DNA of 64,000 bases from Ciona savignyi (lineage: Eukaryota; Chordata; Ascidiacea; Phlebobranchia; Cionidae), in the NCBI GenBank assembly GCA_000149265.1, contig CH001961.1:129966-193965 (forward strand), written 5' to 3'. The position numbers and the translations under genes are program-made. The notes beneath the pieces are model-generated. The model was not told where the DNA came from. It made no database searches and saw only the letters and a list, made by a program, of their open reading frames with translations. Shown one piece after another: positions 23,053 through 34,472 of this stretch. Every line of letters begins with the position of its first letter. The first letter of the stretch is position 1.

Positions 23053-26000
23053 TTAGTTGAAAGAGCTGTTCATGTATCCATTCTTCTTGGAGTTCTTCAG
23101 CGGCATTTCATTCATGTACTGATTCCACGGATCGCCGTTGGTTTGGCCGTTGTTGTGGGCATGGCCGTTGTTCTGACAAAATATATAATATTAAATAAGT
23201 CTGACAGGTTACTCTGGTGGTTTAGTGCTAGTATGTTAATTCCCTTGGTTTTCCCATTCACGGGGATAAACATGAATATCCTATCCTATGCTATTATTAG
23301 TTGTGAATCTAGTTAGTTGACATTTAGTTCGAGGCTTAAAGTCATAAAAGTTGTCCAATTTTTAAAATAAAATAAAAACACGGAGGGGTGTCGTGAAAAT
23401 AGAATTGCCAAAGCAGAGTTTGTCGAACATGTGTTAACAATATGTATTCGTAAACCTCTTCTAAGTGTACACTGTATGTTTTAAGCAAAAAAATTGGATT
23501 CCCGAACTAACATTCCAAACTTGATATCTATATATTTTCTATATAAAACGGGTCGCATATTTACCTAATCCCCATGGTTTATCATATACAAAGCGTATAA
23601 GTCTAGTTTTTGCAAGAAACGTATAGGTTCGCGAGTTTCCTTCGATACAAACCCACATTGAACTTTTTCCCGCACAGCACTTACAAACAATTAAACTGTA
23701 TATATTTTATTACATAAAAAGTTAGTTATAAGGAAATCGTAACTTCTCAGAATATTAGGATAGGATAGGATATCCATGCTTATCCACGTGAATGAAAAAA
23801 ACAAGGTAGTTAACACACGGGGAATCGTCAAATCACCTCGCGTCCACCGTCGGGTTACCGGAGCGATTGCAGTGTGTTGTGTATGATTCAAACGTTCCTT
23901 TAATTTGGTAGAACCCTTTAATCCGCTGGGTTCGGTCATTGTCCGTTAAGTGCGTTTCCCAAGGAAACAACCGACTATGAAGGAAAATTACAGGGAACTT
24001 TTACCCCCGTACAGAACTTACAAAGATTTAAACAGAATATATTTCATTACAAAAAAAGTAGTTAATCGTAACTTAGGAACATAAAAAAAAAGTAGTTAAT
24101 CGTAACAAGGAAATCGTAACTTCTCAGAATATTAAGTAGTTTATATAATGAAGTTACCAAGTCTCCGTTGCTATTCACTTTCTTTTTCTTCTTTGGCTCT
24201 GAAGTCGTAACGGCTACCAAGATACCAGTGATAAAGTAGCCCACTCCGGCGCCCGCTACAACCGATATAGCCAACCATACGTTGTAAGCCATCACTATCA
24301 GCATCAAGAAATAGGCGATGGCGACCTTTAAATATATGTTGAAGGTGTGTTCATTTGCTATAGTGTATTCGCGTACAAGTTCGGTAAACTTTCTGTTCAG
24401 CGTACTTTTTTTAATTTTCTAACATGTAATTCCAAACACTGGAAAACTAGAAAAATATGTGTCATCAAAAAATAAACTAATCACATTGTGACAACTATTT
24501 AAAAAGAAAACAGCGTCACAAATAAATATAACTCAAAAAGGAACACTGGGCGAGGGGAAAACTAAAAAAATGTTACATAAGTATGATCCTTAGGTTAATG
24601 GTTGAAACTAATGTTAATTCCCTCGATCGGAGAGATTTCGATGGAGAAACTTATAAAGGGATAAAATTCGAACTTCCGTGATAATACCAAGTGTTTGCTG
24701 CTTAGTCAGTTGTGTCCTTGAGCAAAGCACTTTACGTACATTGCCTGAACCCAGCGGATCAATGGGTTCTACCAAATTAAAGACACGTCTGAAATAAACA
24801 ACGAACTGCAATAGCTCCGGCAACCCGACGGTGGGCGCGAGGTGTTCTGACGATTGCCCGTGTGTTAACCCCCTTGGGTTTCCCGTTCACAGGGATAAAA
24901 AATCCTACCCTATCCAAGTTTAGGTTCTCTAAGCCATTACAGTGTGCTGTATACAACATAACTTTGCGTTATTATCAANNNNNNNNNNNNNNNNNNNNNN
25001 NNNNNNNNNNNNNNNNNNNNNNNNNNNNNNNNNNNNNNNNNNNNNNNNNNNNNNNNNNNNNNNNNNNNNNNNNNNNNNATTCAGCAAGACTGCTGACATC
25101 GAGTTAAAACTCTTCGTGTAAACATTAAACGCTCCTATACCGTGGTAATCCACGTTGTTAAACTTCCTGGACAAATTTGGTTAAACTGTGTCAGCACTTT
25201 TAGCTTTTTGGTGCTTTCGTGCACCTTATTTTCTGGTAGAATGATAAGATAATCCCCGTGAATGGGGAAATCAATGGGGTTAACACACGGGCAATCGTCA
25301 GATCAACTCGCGCCCACCGTCCGGTTACCACAGTTATTGCAGTGTGTTGTGATAATTCACACGTTCCTTTAATTTAGTAGAACCCATTAATCCGCTGGGT
25401 TCAGGCGATGTCCGTAAAGTGCCTTGCCCAGGGACACAGCAGAATAGCTAGCGATCAGTTTCAAATCTGCAACCCTTGGGCTGAAATGTGACGCACTTAA
25501 CCACTAGGCTAACCTGTCGAACTAACCGATACCACGGTGTACGGTCGTGTGGCCTAAATGGTTAACGCGACCGATACATAAACCAACTATATATAATAAA
25601 AAACGGTGTGAGGGACGAGCCTATCATGGGTTCGAAACTTAACCCGGTAATAAAAAAACGATACTACGTTGAGATTTCAACGTTTTTACCTGAACCATGT
25701 GTAAAATGGTCTGAACGACGTGAAAGAGCCAAAACTTGGGAGATTTATAGGAAATGGTGTAACATTCCAAGTCGTCGTCCTCTTGGCAACAGTCACTCGT
25801 TGAAGGAACGAACTGTAAACGTGGATTCGGTGAATTCGTTTGCACTGGGTTAGAATAGGATAGAATGATAGGATGTTCATGTTTATACCCGTAAATGGGA
25901 AAACCAAGGAGTTTAACAAACGGGCAATCGTCAGATCACCTCGTGCCCACGTCTGGTTACCGGAGCTATTGCAGTGTGTTGTGTATGATTCACACATTCC

Positions 26001-27746
26001 TTCAATTTGGTAGAACCCATTAATCCACTGTGTTCAGGCAATGTCTGTAAAGTGCCTTGCCCAAGAAAACAACCGAAAGGCAACGCTACCAACCGCCAGA
26101 CTAACCGGCCGGACAGAGGCTAGGGTAGAATATGTTACGATATTAATGTTCTATCCCAGTGCTTCGCAACCAATGTGCCGCGACACACTACTGTGACGCA
26201 AGACATTGCTATGTGTGACGTGAAAAAATAATATTTACCGCCACAGGGGTTAGCTAGGTGCGCCACTCTTAAATTTACGACAGAGTGTGCATAGATCATA
26301 AACTACTAAATGGTTAGTGTCTAGTTCGTTCTTTTCCATTGTAAAGTTAGTTCTACATTAACTTTCGATAAGCAAGAGCGCTCAAAAAACAGTAATTTGG
26401 TTATGTGGAAAAATCGGTGATGAAATTATTTAAATTAAACTGTTAATTTTCCATATTTTTCCTAAATTGTTTGAGTGCTTAGCATATTGTTTTGAATCCC
26501 CGTGCAAAGTGCGCTCGTTTGTTTCTTAATTGGTCTCGGGTGCGCCACGAGGTCAAAAAGATCGAGAACCACTGGTTTAATGTCTGTAAAAAAGCAAGAA
26601 TCGGATGGATAATTATCCCGACGTTCCAAGAACGGGTTCGACCGAACCCATGCGAATCTCTTGAATCCCATCACTGGTTATACAGCCATTTGCCATTATA
26701 GTATATTTCAAGTTTTTACATTAAACTAAAACGTTTAGTCGATTAGCTCGTTTATTTGATCACTAATCTTATCTGTAGTGTCGAATTTTCAACATTAAAA
26801 AACGCGTTCGTTTTAAACTTACCGAGCTGACTTTATTTGCGTACATTTTCTTGGCCCATTGTTGACGCATGTACTTCAGTAGTTCATACAAGATACCAAT
26901 ACCAGCGACACCAACACATGATCCGATGAGCGCTGTAACATCAAGTGCTAGGTCAAAATAATGTAAACATGGGCCGAATAGTGTAGAGTTGGTTATTCAC
27001 AAGTTGTACGGTGTTATTAACAACAAGTTCCATATACGAAAGTCATGTTTATCTCTGAGTTGGGGAAAACCAAAAGTCATTAACGCCATGTAGAACATTA
27101 AAACTATGTCTAACTCTTTCCCAAACACATAGAATGGAATAGAATATTCATGTTTATCCCCGTGAGTGGAAAAACCAAGGAGGCTTACACACAGGCAATC
27201 GTCTTTACCTCGCACTCACTGTAGGGTTACCAGAGATATTGCAGTATGTTGTATAATTGAGACCTTCCTTCAATTTAGTAGAACCGATTAATTCGCTGGG
27301 TTCAAGCAATGTCCGTTAAGTGCCTTGTCCAAGGACACAACCGACTAGCTAGGGACGAGTTTCTAACCTGCAACCCTTCGGTTGAAAACATTAACCCTAG
27401 TCCTATCACTAAACCGGGCGCCCTTAACATAATTATACCGTGCAGTTTCCCTCCTTTTAAATTTTTCACAAGATATTGGTTCCTAAAACTAGTTAGATTC
27501 CAACGTCTAACTGTTAGACGAAAATAACAATCAAAAAGAAATACCTCCCGAGTCTTTTATCTCCCATTCGTAGAAAAGTACAGTGACTGGTAGGTTAAAG
27601 TTAAAGTACATGGTCATCATCATCATATGCATGCTCATATCCATATCCATGTCCATGGTTGAATTCATATCCATGTCCATGGTTGAGTTCATGTTCATAT
27701 CCATTCCAGGCGTGGAGTTCATAGTCATACCAGGCATATTCATCAT
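23053..27746 (-). CDS. SLC31A1: CTR1-type high-affinity copper transporter (SLC31 family)
   Basis: Reverse-strand exons: 27746-27545, 26947-26823, 25162 running into the gap at 25079, 24325-24158, 23172-23053; visible phases agree. An in-frame TAG lies just upstream of the first ATG. CTR1 imports Cu(I) across the plasma membrane as a trimer. Exon 1 has a Mets-rich outer domain (repeated MDM/NST units, MMMMTM), then FNFNLPVTVLFYEWEI as membrane segment 1. Exon 2 has the second segment (ALIGSCVGVAGIGILYELLK) and a basic loop. Exon 4 has FLMLIVMAYN (the M-x3-M filter) and GAGVGY (GxxxG), followed by KKKKK. The Asn/Gly-rich last exon ends SSFN and lacks the vertebrate HCH tail. About 233 residues are visible; the stretch before the third segment falls in the assembly gap. 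Confidence 0.88.
23203..23290 (+). mobile_element. Mini SINE-A (head joined to tail)
   Basis: gacaggttactctggtggtt, then tagtgctagtatgtta, joins directly to ttggttttcccattcacggg and ataaacatgaatatcc; the ~200-base centre is absent. Lies in the last intron of the copper transporter. Confidence 0.75.
23756..23976 (-). mobile_element. SINE-A copy, head lost
   Basis: aggataggataggatatcca through aaccgactat; the tRNA-like head is missing. Confidence 0.7.
24701..24917 (+). mobile_element. SINE-A copy, 5'-truncated
   Basis: From agtcagttgtgtccttgagc to gggataaaaaatcctaccc, just before the gap. Confidence 0.7.
24979..25078. other. Assembly gap (100 N)
   Basis: Exactly 100 N, the usual placeholder for unknown length. 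It cuts an exon of the copper transporter. Confidence 0.95.
25240..25520 (-). mobile_element. SINE-A copy
   Basis: Reverse copy from gataatccccgtgaatgggg to ctaacctgtcgaac. Confidence 0.75.
25541..25665 (+). mobile_element. SINE-B copy
   Basis: acggtcgtgtggcctaaatg through catgggttcgaaacttaacc and aataaaaaaac. Confidence 0.75.
25855..26115 (-). mobile_element. SINE-A copy with small head deletion
   Basis: taggatgttcatgtttatac to gactaaccggccggac; the B-box part is shortened. Confidence 0.75.
26157..26574. mobile_element. MITE-3, hAT-like (CAGTG ends)
   Basis: Left end cagtgcttcgcaaccaatgt; right end gatcgagaaccactg, preceded by gtgcgccacgaggtcaaaaa, the classic hAT end wording. No matching 8-bp duplication is visible; a MITE-2 fragment starts straight after. 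Confidence 0.65.
26576..26676. mobile_element. MITE-2 fragment
   Basis: agcaagaatcggatggataa, ccaagaacgggttcgaccga and gaatcccatcactgg match one half of the complete copy. Confidence 0.65.
27041..27388 (-). mobile_element. SINE-A fragment followed by SINE-A copy
   Basis: A 40-base tail scrap (catgtttatctctgagttgg), then a near-complete reverse copy 27128-27388 whose head is cut in the B-box region. Confidence 0.7.
27386..27458. mobile_element. MITE-1 fragment
   Basis: taaccctagtcctatcacta, then gtgcagtttccctcctttta: interior plus right end only. Confidence 0.5.
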
Positions 27747-27819
27747 GACTATCGTGTTCGACTAGCTAAAATAAGTAAATAATATCTCGATTAGGTCTAC
27801 ATCTATTTCTATAATGAAG

Positions 27820-27863
27820 TTAGGATAGAATATTCATTTTTGTCCCCGTGAATGGGAAAAAAT
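27820..27863 (-). mobile_element. SINE-A tail fragment
   Basis: ggatagaatattcatttttg, then tccccgtgaatgggaaa. Only the 3' end is present. Confidence 0.55.
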
Positions 27864-28649
27864 AGTTGGTGTGATTTATTATCCCGATGTTGTAAGCTAA
27901 TTTTAAGCAAAGTCGGTTAGGTAAATAATATGAAAGATTTTGGGATTGTTTCGTTATTATTTCTTTGTCCTATCTTGGAAATTGGAAATACCTGTACCAG
28001 CTGACTAATGGTAAACATAGATGATAAGTAATTAGTTATTTCGCATTTTATAGCCTCGTCTGGCATAAACCTAACTATACTTTTCTTTTTTTATATTGGC
28101 ATGTTTTAACGACTATATAGCTTTTCCGTTTTATTTCTAATATATACCTACAATATGGCTTCTTTCTATGTGTTAGGCAAAAAACACACTGTAGTCTGTC
28201 GCTTAATATACAACTTTTAATATCACCTTCCTGTAAATCAAGTCCTGTTTTGCCAATAAAGGCAATATTGTGCCTCGGTACAGTTCATACGTTAGATGCG
28301 ATATACAGATTTAATAAGTTACCGATTAGAAGGTTTAAGTGTCTGCTGTGGGTATTAAAACTGCCAGCAAAGCAATTTCCAGTGGCGCAATAACTTACTT
28401 TCGTACCTGAACAAATATTACGTGTTTATCTTGATGATGAATTGCACTTTTGTTGAATGCTATTATCTGTGTCCCGAAAACAGTGAATCAGCTTTATCAA
28501 TTATTTTCAGATAATAATTATATACTTATGCGCGTCGTTAAATTTATAAAGTGTTAATTACCTCTCTGAGATTGACATTTCAGACAATTTGTAGCCCGAC
28601 ATTTAAATAATATGCTGATTTATACTTATTCGGGCGGAATGGTTAAATA
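27864..28649. other. Intergenic, nothing recognised
   Basis: AT-rich; no exon-like frame with splice sites found. Confidence 0.4.
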
Positions 28650-28822
28650 CAGTGATGGGATTCGGTACGCATGGGTTCGGTCGAACCCGTTCTTGAAACA
28701 TCGGGATAATCACCGATCCGATTCTTGCTTTTACTACAGACATTAGAACTTTTAGGGAACCTGTTATTAGTAAGTACGATATAAAAGAGAACCTGCTCCA
28801 AAAATTTTGAATCCCATCACTG
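28650..28822. mobile_element. MITE-2, complete, with 8-bp target duplication
   Basis: 173 bp with inverted ends cagtgatgggattc and gaatcccatcactg. Flanks GTTAAATA (28642-28649) and GTTAAATG (28823-28830) match 7/8. Contains the palindrome gggttcggtcgaaccc. hAT-like by end sequence and duplication length. Confidence 0.85.
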
Positions 28823-28918
28823 GTTAAATGTTTTTCCGAATGAGTAAGTGTTCTTTGAGCTGAATGTGCCATTAATGTCCCACACTGGGATCCGATGAAT
28901 ATATGTTGACTTCACTTA

Positions 28919-29186
28919 TTCATGTTTATCCCCGTGAATGGGAAAACCAAGGAGGTTAACAAACGGGCAATCGTCAGATCACTTCGTGCCCACCGTCGGG
29001 TTACCGGAGCTATTGCAGTGTGTTGTGTATGATTCACACGTTCCTTCTAATTGGTACAACCTATTCATCCTCCGGATTCAAGCAATATCAGTTAAGTGCC
29101 TTTCCCTGGGACAACGAATTATCCGCGACTAGTTTAGAACCCCCAACCATTAGGCTGATACTAAACCACCAAGCTAAGTGGTCGGA
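28919..29186 (-). mobile_element. SINE-A copy
   Basis: ttcatgtttatccccgtgaa to accaccaagctaagtggtc; head diverged. Confidence 0.75.
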
Positions 29187-29189
29187 TAA

Positions 29190-29734
29190 AGACGTGACGA
29201 GTCCATCACACATACTTAGTCCGGTTAAACAGACGAATTGTGACCAAATGGCGCACGATACCAATATAAGTAAAGATATTGTTACAAAACAGTCTTAGTA
29301 ACGAACCAGCCGATTAGTCCGGTGAAAAGGCGACGTGACTATAGCTACGTGTACCATGTAATATATATTTTAAACGATGCTAATATTTAATCATTTTAAA
29401 ATTCACTCATTCAAGGTGAAAGTATATCGATCAAAATAAACATTTGCACAGAGATTACGTAAACGTTTGTCATATGACGTTCGTTTTTATTATGTACCCG
29501 GTTTTTAAACTGGTCTCTGCATGATTTTCTCCCTATCGTTAAATACACAAATGAAATCATTAGTTTTTACAGATTTTTCAAATACATTAAATTTTATTTA
29601 AGGGAAAATAATTAAATTTCATGAATTGGCTTTAAATTGAAACCAATTGGTTCGAGTTAACTTATATATATATATATTCCTACAAGTCCCGGGTTAAATC
29701 AAGTCTAAGTCCCGGGTTAAACCAATTCTTCAAA
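29190..29734. other. Intergenic, AT-rich
   Basis: A (ta)n run near 29664-29680; no gene seen. Confidence 0.4.
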
Positions 29735-30074
29735 TAGGATAGGATAATCATGTTGATCCCGTGATTGGGAAAACCAAGGGGGTTAACACACGGGCAATCG
29801 TCAGATTCACTTGCGCCCACCGACGGGTTACCGGAGCTATTGCATTGTGTATGATTCACACAATCCTTCAATTCAGTAGAATTCATTAATCCGCTGGGTT
29901 CAGGCAATGTCCGTAATGTGCCTTGCCCAAGGACACAACCGAAAACCTTCGTCTGAAAGGCGACCCACTAAACTTGCCAGACTAATCGGTCGAACTCGAG
30001 GTGATCTAACGACTGTCCGATTGATTATTGCCCTTGCGTTTTTCATTTACCGGGATAAAACATAATTATCCTAC
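29735..30074. mobile_element. Two SINE-A pieces in opposite orientation
   Basis: Reverse copy 29735-29996 (ggataggataatcatgttga to gactaatcggtcgaac), abutting a forward tail half 29997-30074 (cgaggtgatctaacgactgt to cataattatccta). Confidence 0.7.
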
Positions 30075-30487
30075 AATCAAGTCAAGTCTACTTAAAGAAG
30101 AAAATTCCAAAATGTACCGAACTAAAACGTGGCCCAATATTACGAATCAGAATCAGATTGCAAATTTAGAAATGCACTAAAACCATAGCAAAATTAAGCG
30201 ATTTCGATCAGCCAGTCGAGATATCTACAGAGGTAATATGATATTCAGTTCAGTCTTGACGTCAATTTAGTCTTGTTAAATTGGAATACCAAACTCACAG
30301 AGTTCTCTTAAGCTATTTTTTGTACACGAAATAACCAGAGTAATTTTCTTCAAAAAAAATTATATTAAAGAAGGGTAAATTTTAATGAAGCAATGGGTAT
30401 ATAAGGTATGTAAGATTATAAAGAGAAGAATAGTGCAGAACCAATACACATAATTTAATCTGCACTTGAAAATCATCTTACAAACAT

Positions 30488-31972
30488 TTATGGTGATAGT
30501 ATTTTCGTCCGACTGTACAATGTAATAGGATGCACGAATGTAACAAGACACAAGCCAAGAAACACAGAATCTATCACCAAAAAACTCCCGTTAAATACTT
30601 GTACAACCAAGATGTTGATCGGATAAGACAGCAACGAAACTACGGAAGAAACGCCCAACGCTAGACCATTTAGTTTTCCAAAATGACGACTTGGAAATGT
30701 TGTGGCGATAAACGAACCGTTGCCGGCGTAAAGAAAGGTTCGAGCAACATTCTGCACAACAAAAGTGACGTATTGAACTTGTAGGATGGGGATTAGAACT
30801 AGAATCGAGAAAATAGTTGACATGACACAAGTTGACGTTATTGTGAAACACATTCCACGTTTTCGGACAATGTTGCTGGATGTAGTGGATACTTTCCGAT
30901 AATAACGGGTCATAAAGTCGGTCATTAGTCCGCTGAAGGGCGCAAAAAAGATACCAGTTAGCTGAATGAAACCAAACACCGTAATATATGCGCTCTGAAC
31001 TGTACGGTCTGTTGTCAATGTTGCAAGCCATTGATTCAATGTGGCGTAGAAAGTGTAAATCCTGAGCTGAAGTATACTGAGATACACTACATTGAGCCAG
31101 TATGATAGATCTTTCAGACATGATGTGAAGGTAATGTCTTCTTCTTCGCAAGTCTGGACCTTTAGTAGAGGTGTTGCCTCCGATACGGAAGGCGTAGCGG
31201 TGTCGTGCTCACTCGACGTTTGTGATGAGTCATCCAAAGACTTTTGATTATTGAAATCCAAATTCTTGTCGGAATTGCAACATTCTATCAATCCATATTG
31301 AAAGTTGTCAGGCGGGCAAAACGGCACATGCATTCTTGGCATTAAACCGAAAGTATAGAGAAGTGAAAGAAGCAAGAGAGCACCATAGAATACAAATATT
31401 TCAGTTATTGAAGCCCCGAACTGGTAAGCTGTTTTCATTATAACCATAACTGCGGCGGAAGAGTCAAACGCTCCGTAAATGATAGAAATCATGGTAGCCT
31501 GGGCTGCTGTGCAGAAATAACCTATCGTTGTGTTAGAAATAAGGATCGAAAAACTGCTCACGGCCATGATTGGCATCGCAATGTAGATCAACCACGACAT
31601 TTGGGCTGTTGATAGCGCCACAGCGGCACAGGCAGCGATAAATGCGAGTATTCCACACGAACGGAACTTCCAATTACCGAATCTGTCATACAAGTAACCC
31701 AAAGGGAAAGTACAAACCCCACCAAGCGTAGTCGACAACGTGTAGACAAAGTTCAGAGAAATATCTTGACTGGGACATGGGAGAAAAGTAGGCTGGGTTG
31801 AAGTGATGTTTACAACGGAACTGCTGGTCGATTCGTCTATTCCACACTCCGACGTGAAGTAGTTCTCTCGTTTGAAAATAAAATCCAGTGAAGGCCAACC
31901 AAAAATAACACCACCAAATAACAGTGTATCCATTATCGCAATTGCAACAGAAATAATTCGTTTAGCTTTCAT
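30488..31972 (-). CDS. SLC43A3: SLC43-family transporter (MFS), intronless, 494 aa
   Basis: Complete reverse-strand frame from MKAKRIISVAIAIMD to RTKILSP. Family members move nucleobases or large neutral amino acids across the plasma membrane. Seen: about 12 hydrophobic segments; after the first, IFGWPSLDFIFKRENYF, typical of SLC43; an outer loop with NITS and paired cysteines; the MFS loop GYLYDRFGNWKFRS (GxxxDRxGxR/K); a ~90-residue acidic, Ser-rich central loop after segment 6; then LSILQLRIYTFYATLNQWL, matching the SLC43 QLR..FYM segment. Length fits the family (~490-560). I lean to the A3 (ENBT1-like) branch, but A1/A2 cannot be excluded by eye. Absence of introns contrasts with the multi-exon vertebrate genes and could mean a retrocopy kept functional. 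No stop or frameshift. Confidence 0.88.
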   Translation of the reverse strand: MKAKRIISVAIAIMDTLLFGGVIFGWPSLDFIFKRENYFTSECGIDESTSSSVVNITSTQPTFLPCPSQDISLNFVYTLSTTLGGVCTFPLGYLYDRFGNWKFRSCGILAFIAACAAVALSTAQMSWLIYIAMPIMAVSSFSILISNTTIGYFCTAAQATMISIIYGAFDSSAAVMVIMKTAYQFGASITEIFVFYGALLLLSLLYTFGLMPRMHVPFCPPDNFQYGLIECCNSDKNLDFNNQKSLDDSSQTSSEHDTATPSVSEATPLLKVQTCEEEDITFTSCLKDLSYWLNVVYLSILQLRIYTFYATLNQWLATLTTDRTVQSAYITVFGFIQLTGIFFAPFSGLMTDFMTRYYRKVSTTSSNIVRKRGMCFTITSTCVMSTIFSILVLIPILQVQYVTFVVQNVARTFLYAGNGSFIATTFPSRHFGKLNGLALGVSSVVSLLSYPINILVVQVFNGSFLVIDSVFLGLCLVTFVHPITLYSRTKILSP

Positions 31973-32151
31973 TTTAACTTTTCACGATCTTCCAAATACT
32001 TCAAGTATATAATCTAACTAGTCGTTTGGGTCTGTAAAAGAAGCAGTATTAGAATGTAGCTAGTACAACACAATCTTTCTCTAATCTGTCCATTTTGTTG
32101 ATATGTTATAAACGAGTATAAGATCTTCAGTTAAATAAGATTCGTTAAGGT

Positions 32152-32453
32152 CGGGATAGGATAGAATATATATGTTTATCCCAGTGAATGGAAAAACCAA
32201 GGGGGTTAACAAAAGTCAATCGTCAGATCACCTCGCGCTCACCGTCTGGTTACCGGAGCCACTGCAGTGTATTGTTTATATTGATTCCCACGTTCCTTTA
32301 ATTTGGTAGAACCCATTAATCCGCTGGGTTCAGGCCACGTCCGTAAAGTGCCTTACCCAAGGACACAACAGGCTAGCTAGCGACCAGTTTCGAACCTGCA
32401 GTCCTTAGCGTGAAAGGCGACGGACTTAACTACTACAGACTTACCTGTCGGAC
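32152..32453 (-). mobile_element. SINE-A copy
   Basis: gggataggatagaatatata to cttacctgtcggac, near full length. Confidence 0.8.
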
Positions 32454-32555
32454 TAACAGAATGGATATGATAATTGCGTCTTAACTACGCTAATGTTAGA
32501 AATTTTATTAGATTAGACACAGGCGACATTTGGGTAAAATGCCAATTATTTTTTT

Positions 32556-32848
32556 CGACAGTTTAGTCTTGTGGGTTAATGCGTCACCTTTCAGTTACGT
32601 TCGAAACTTGTCGCTAGATGGTAGGCTGTGTCCTTGAGCAAGGCACTTAACAGACATTGCCTGGACCTAGCAAATTAATGGGTTCTACTAATTTATTGGA
32701 ACGTTTAAATCGTACACAACACATTGCAATCACGCCAGTAACCCGACGTTTGGCGTGAGATGATCTGACGATTGCTCATGTGTTGGTTGTTTTTGGTTTT
32801 TCAATTGGTTTTCCCAATTACAGGGATAGATATAAATATCCTATACCT
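32556..32848 (+). mobile_element. SINE-A copy
   Basis: acagtttagtcttgtgggtt to agatataaatatcctatac. Confidence 0.75.
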
Positions 32849-32849
32849 A

Positions 32850-33798
32850 TTTTGTCTATTTGTAATTAGTTTAAGGCTATACAAAAATACCAAACGCTAC
32901 AAGTGCCGCGCTACCAAACGCTACCAATCGCTACAAGCGCTATGCTGGATTTAAGTGCATGCTCTTCTTTATTAAAAAGACCGAAGATCCTAATTAATCT
33001 ACTTTTAACTTTTGTTGCTTTGTATATTACCATGCTTTTTGTACATGTATTCAAAAGCTTGCTCGTATATTCAACAACGTATATTATACACTGAAGACTT
33101 TCAATCTGCAGGCCAACAAATTGTCGATAAAAAAACTTCCTTTTATATTTTCATCAATACAGCTAGCTGCCTTTATCTGTTTATTCTTTGCCTTGTAGAA
33201 AAAACATTTAGTACACTAACATAATATGTAGCAAATTTTGGCTCAAACTAAATACCGTTTCGCAGGCAAGTGAAGCAGATGTCCCAAGAGTTCCTTTGAG
33301 CTACAGGAAACTGATAAGATTTGACCAGCGGCACCTTGTAAGATCTTTCTGCTTTGATTACATGTCACTTACACGCAAATCGCTTTTGCGCCCCTCATAT
33401 AACATAAGACGTGGCAAAACCAAAGAACGTTCGACATGAACCGAACCAACTTGAGATAATTACCTTTTAGTCTGCTTTTTCACCACAATTTGGATACGTT
33501 TTTAAGAATTTTACTTCGAATGGCTTTTATAAGTACCAGCAAAGGTTGCAATACAGGCTGTGAAGCCGACTTGTGTTATAAGGTCAAAAATTTGCCTCTC
33601 TCGGTATCCACGGGTTTTTTCCTTCATTTTTTCAATTTTTGGGCAATTGTGAAGGCCTATGTGTTGTTGGGCACTTATGCATAGAGTAAAGATAAAAACT
33701 TAACAATTGTAACCATCCTTGACTGTCAACCTTGGTAGAAGTAGTCCCGACGAATAAAAGAGAGTCATCCAAGTCTTGAAAGGACATATTTAGGGCAC
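32850..33798. other. Intergenic with one orphan exon-like stretch
   Basis: 33266-33337 is a 72-base open stretch between cgcag and gtaaga; see findings. Nothing else recognised. Confidence 0.35.
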
Positions 33799-33978
33799 GT
33801 AAAATATTCATGTTTATCCCCGTACATGGAAAAACCAAGGGGGTTAAAACACGGAAAATCGTCAGATCACCTCGCACCCACCGTCGGGTTACTGGAGCTA
33901 TTGCAGTGTGGTGTGTATGATTGACACGTTCCTTCAATTTAGTAGAACTCATTAATTCGCTGGGTTTAGGCAATGTCC
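33799..33978 (-). mobile_element. SINE-A copy, head lost
   Basis: aaaatattcatgtttatccc to gtttaggcaatgtccg. Confidence 0.75.
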
Positions 33979-34019
33979 GCCAGCATACGATAGAAAGCGT
34001 TAAAACTTTGACAGCCGTC

Positions 34020-34472
34020 CAACGGACTGCTAACCTCGGTATTTTATTCCGGCCCGCTGGATGGTATCGACATATTGCCTAAGAGCGATGTTATAGCTTT
34101 ATTTGTGCAACGCTTGACGCAACAGTGATTTCCGGTTTTAACCAGTAATGTACCATATTTCTTAGATTAATGTTTCTCATTAACAGTAACTATATGTGAG
34201 TGGCGGCTTAATCACTTAGCCACCAGTCTAAAAATCAAATAACTTAATTGGACACCGAATTCAAAAAGTGTGCCCGCCACTATTTTATAGCCTCCACCAT
34301 TTACCAAAATGACTTTCGGTTTCGGTTAAGTACAGGTATATCATGAAAACCAAACCTTAATTATATCCGAGTACATTTATTGTCAGTGCAACATGTTGAA
34401 TAATTCTAAATATACGTAGCTTCCGGTGCTTTTATTACTGATAATAATACTGGGGCCATCGTGGTTTCAAAA
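34020..34472 (-). repeat. Inverted copy of the actin 3' flank and MITE-5
   Basis: Reverse complement of 21371-21540 joined to 21825-22090, without the SINE-A present there. MITE-5 occupies about 34105-34290. Recognisable strings: tcatgaaaaccaaacctta, cagtgcaacatgttgaata and ggccatcgtggtttca. Confidence 0.85.

Noticed and set aside
27531..27746. Met/Asp/Asn repeat as a low-complexity artefact
   Set aside because: It continues into a membrane segment and splices in phase to further CTR1 exons; Mets-rich N-termini are normal for this family.
30591..31151. 186-residue reverse frame inside the SLC43 gene
   Set aside because: Alternate-frame shadow of the transporter, with no recognisable features.
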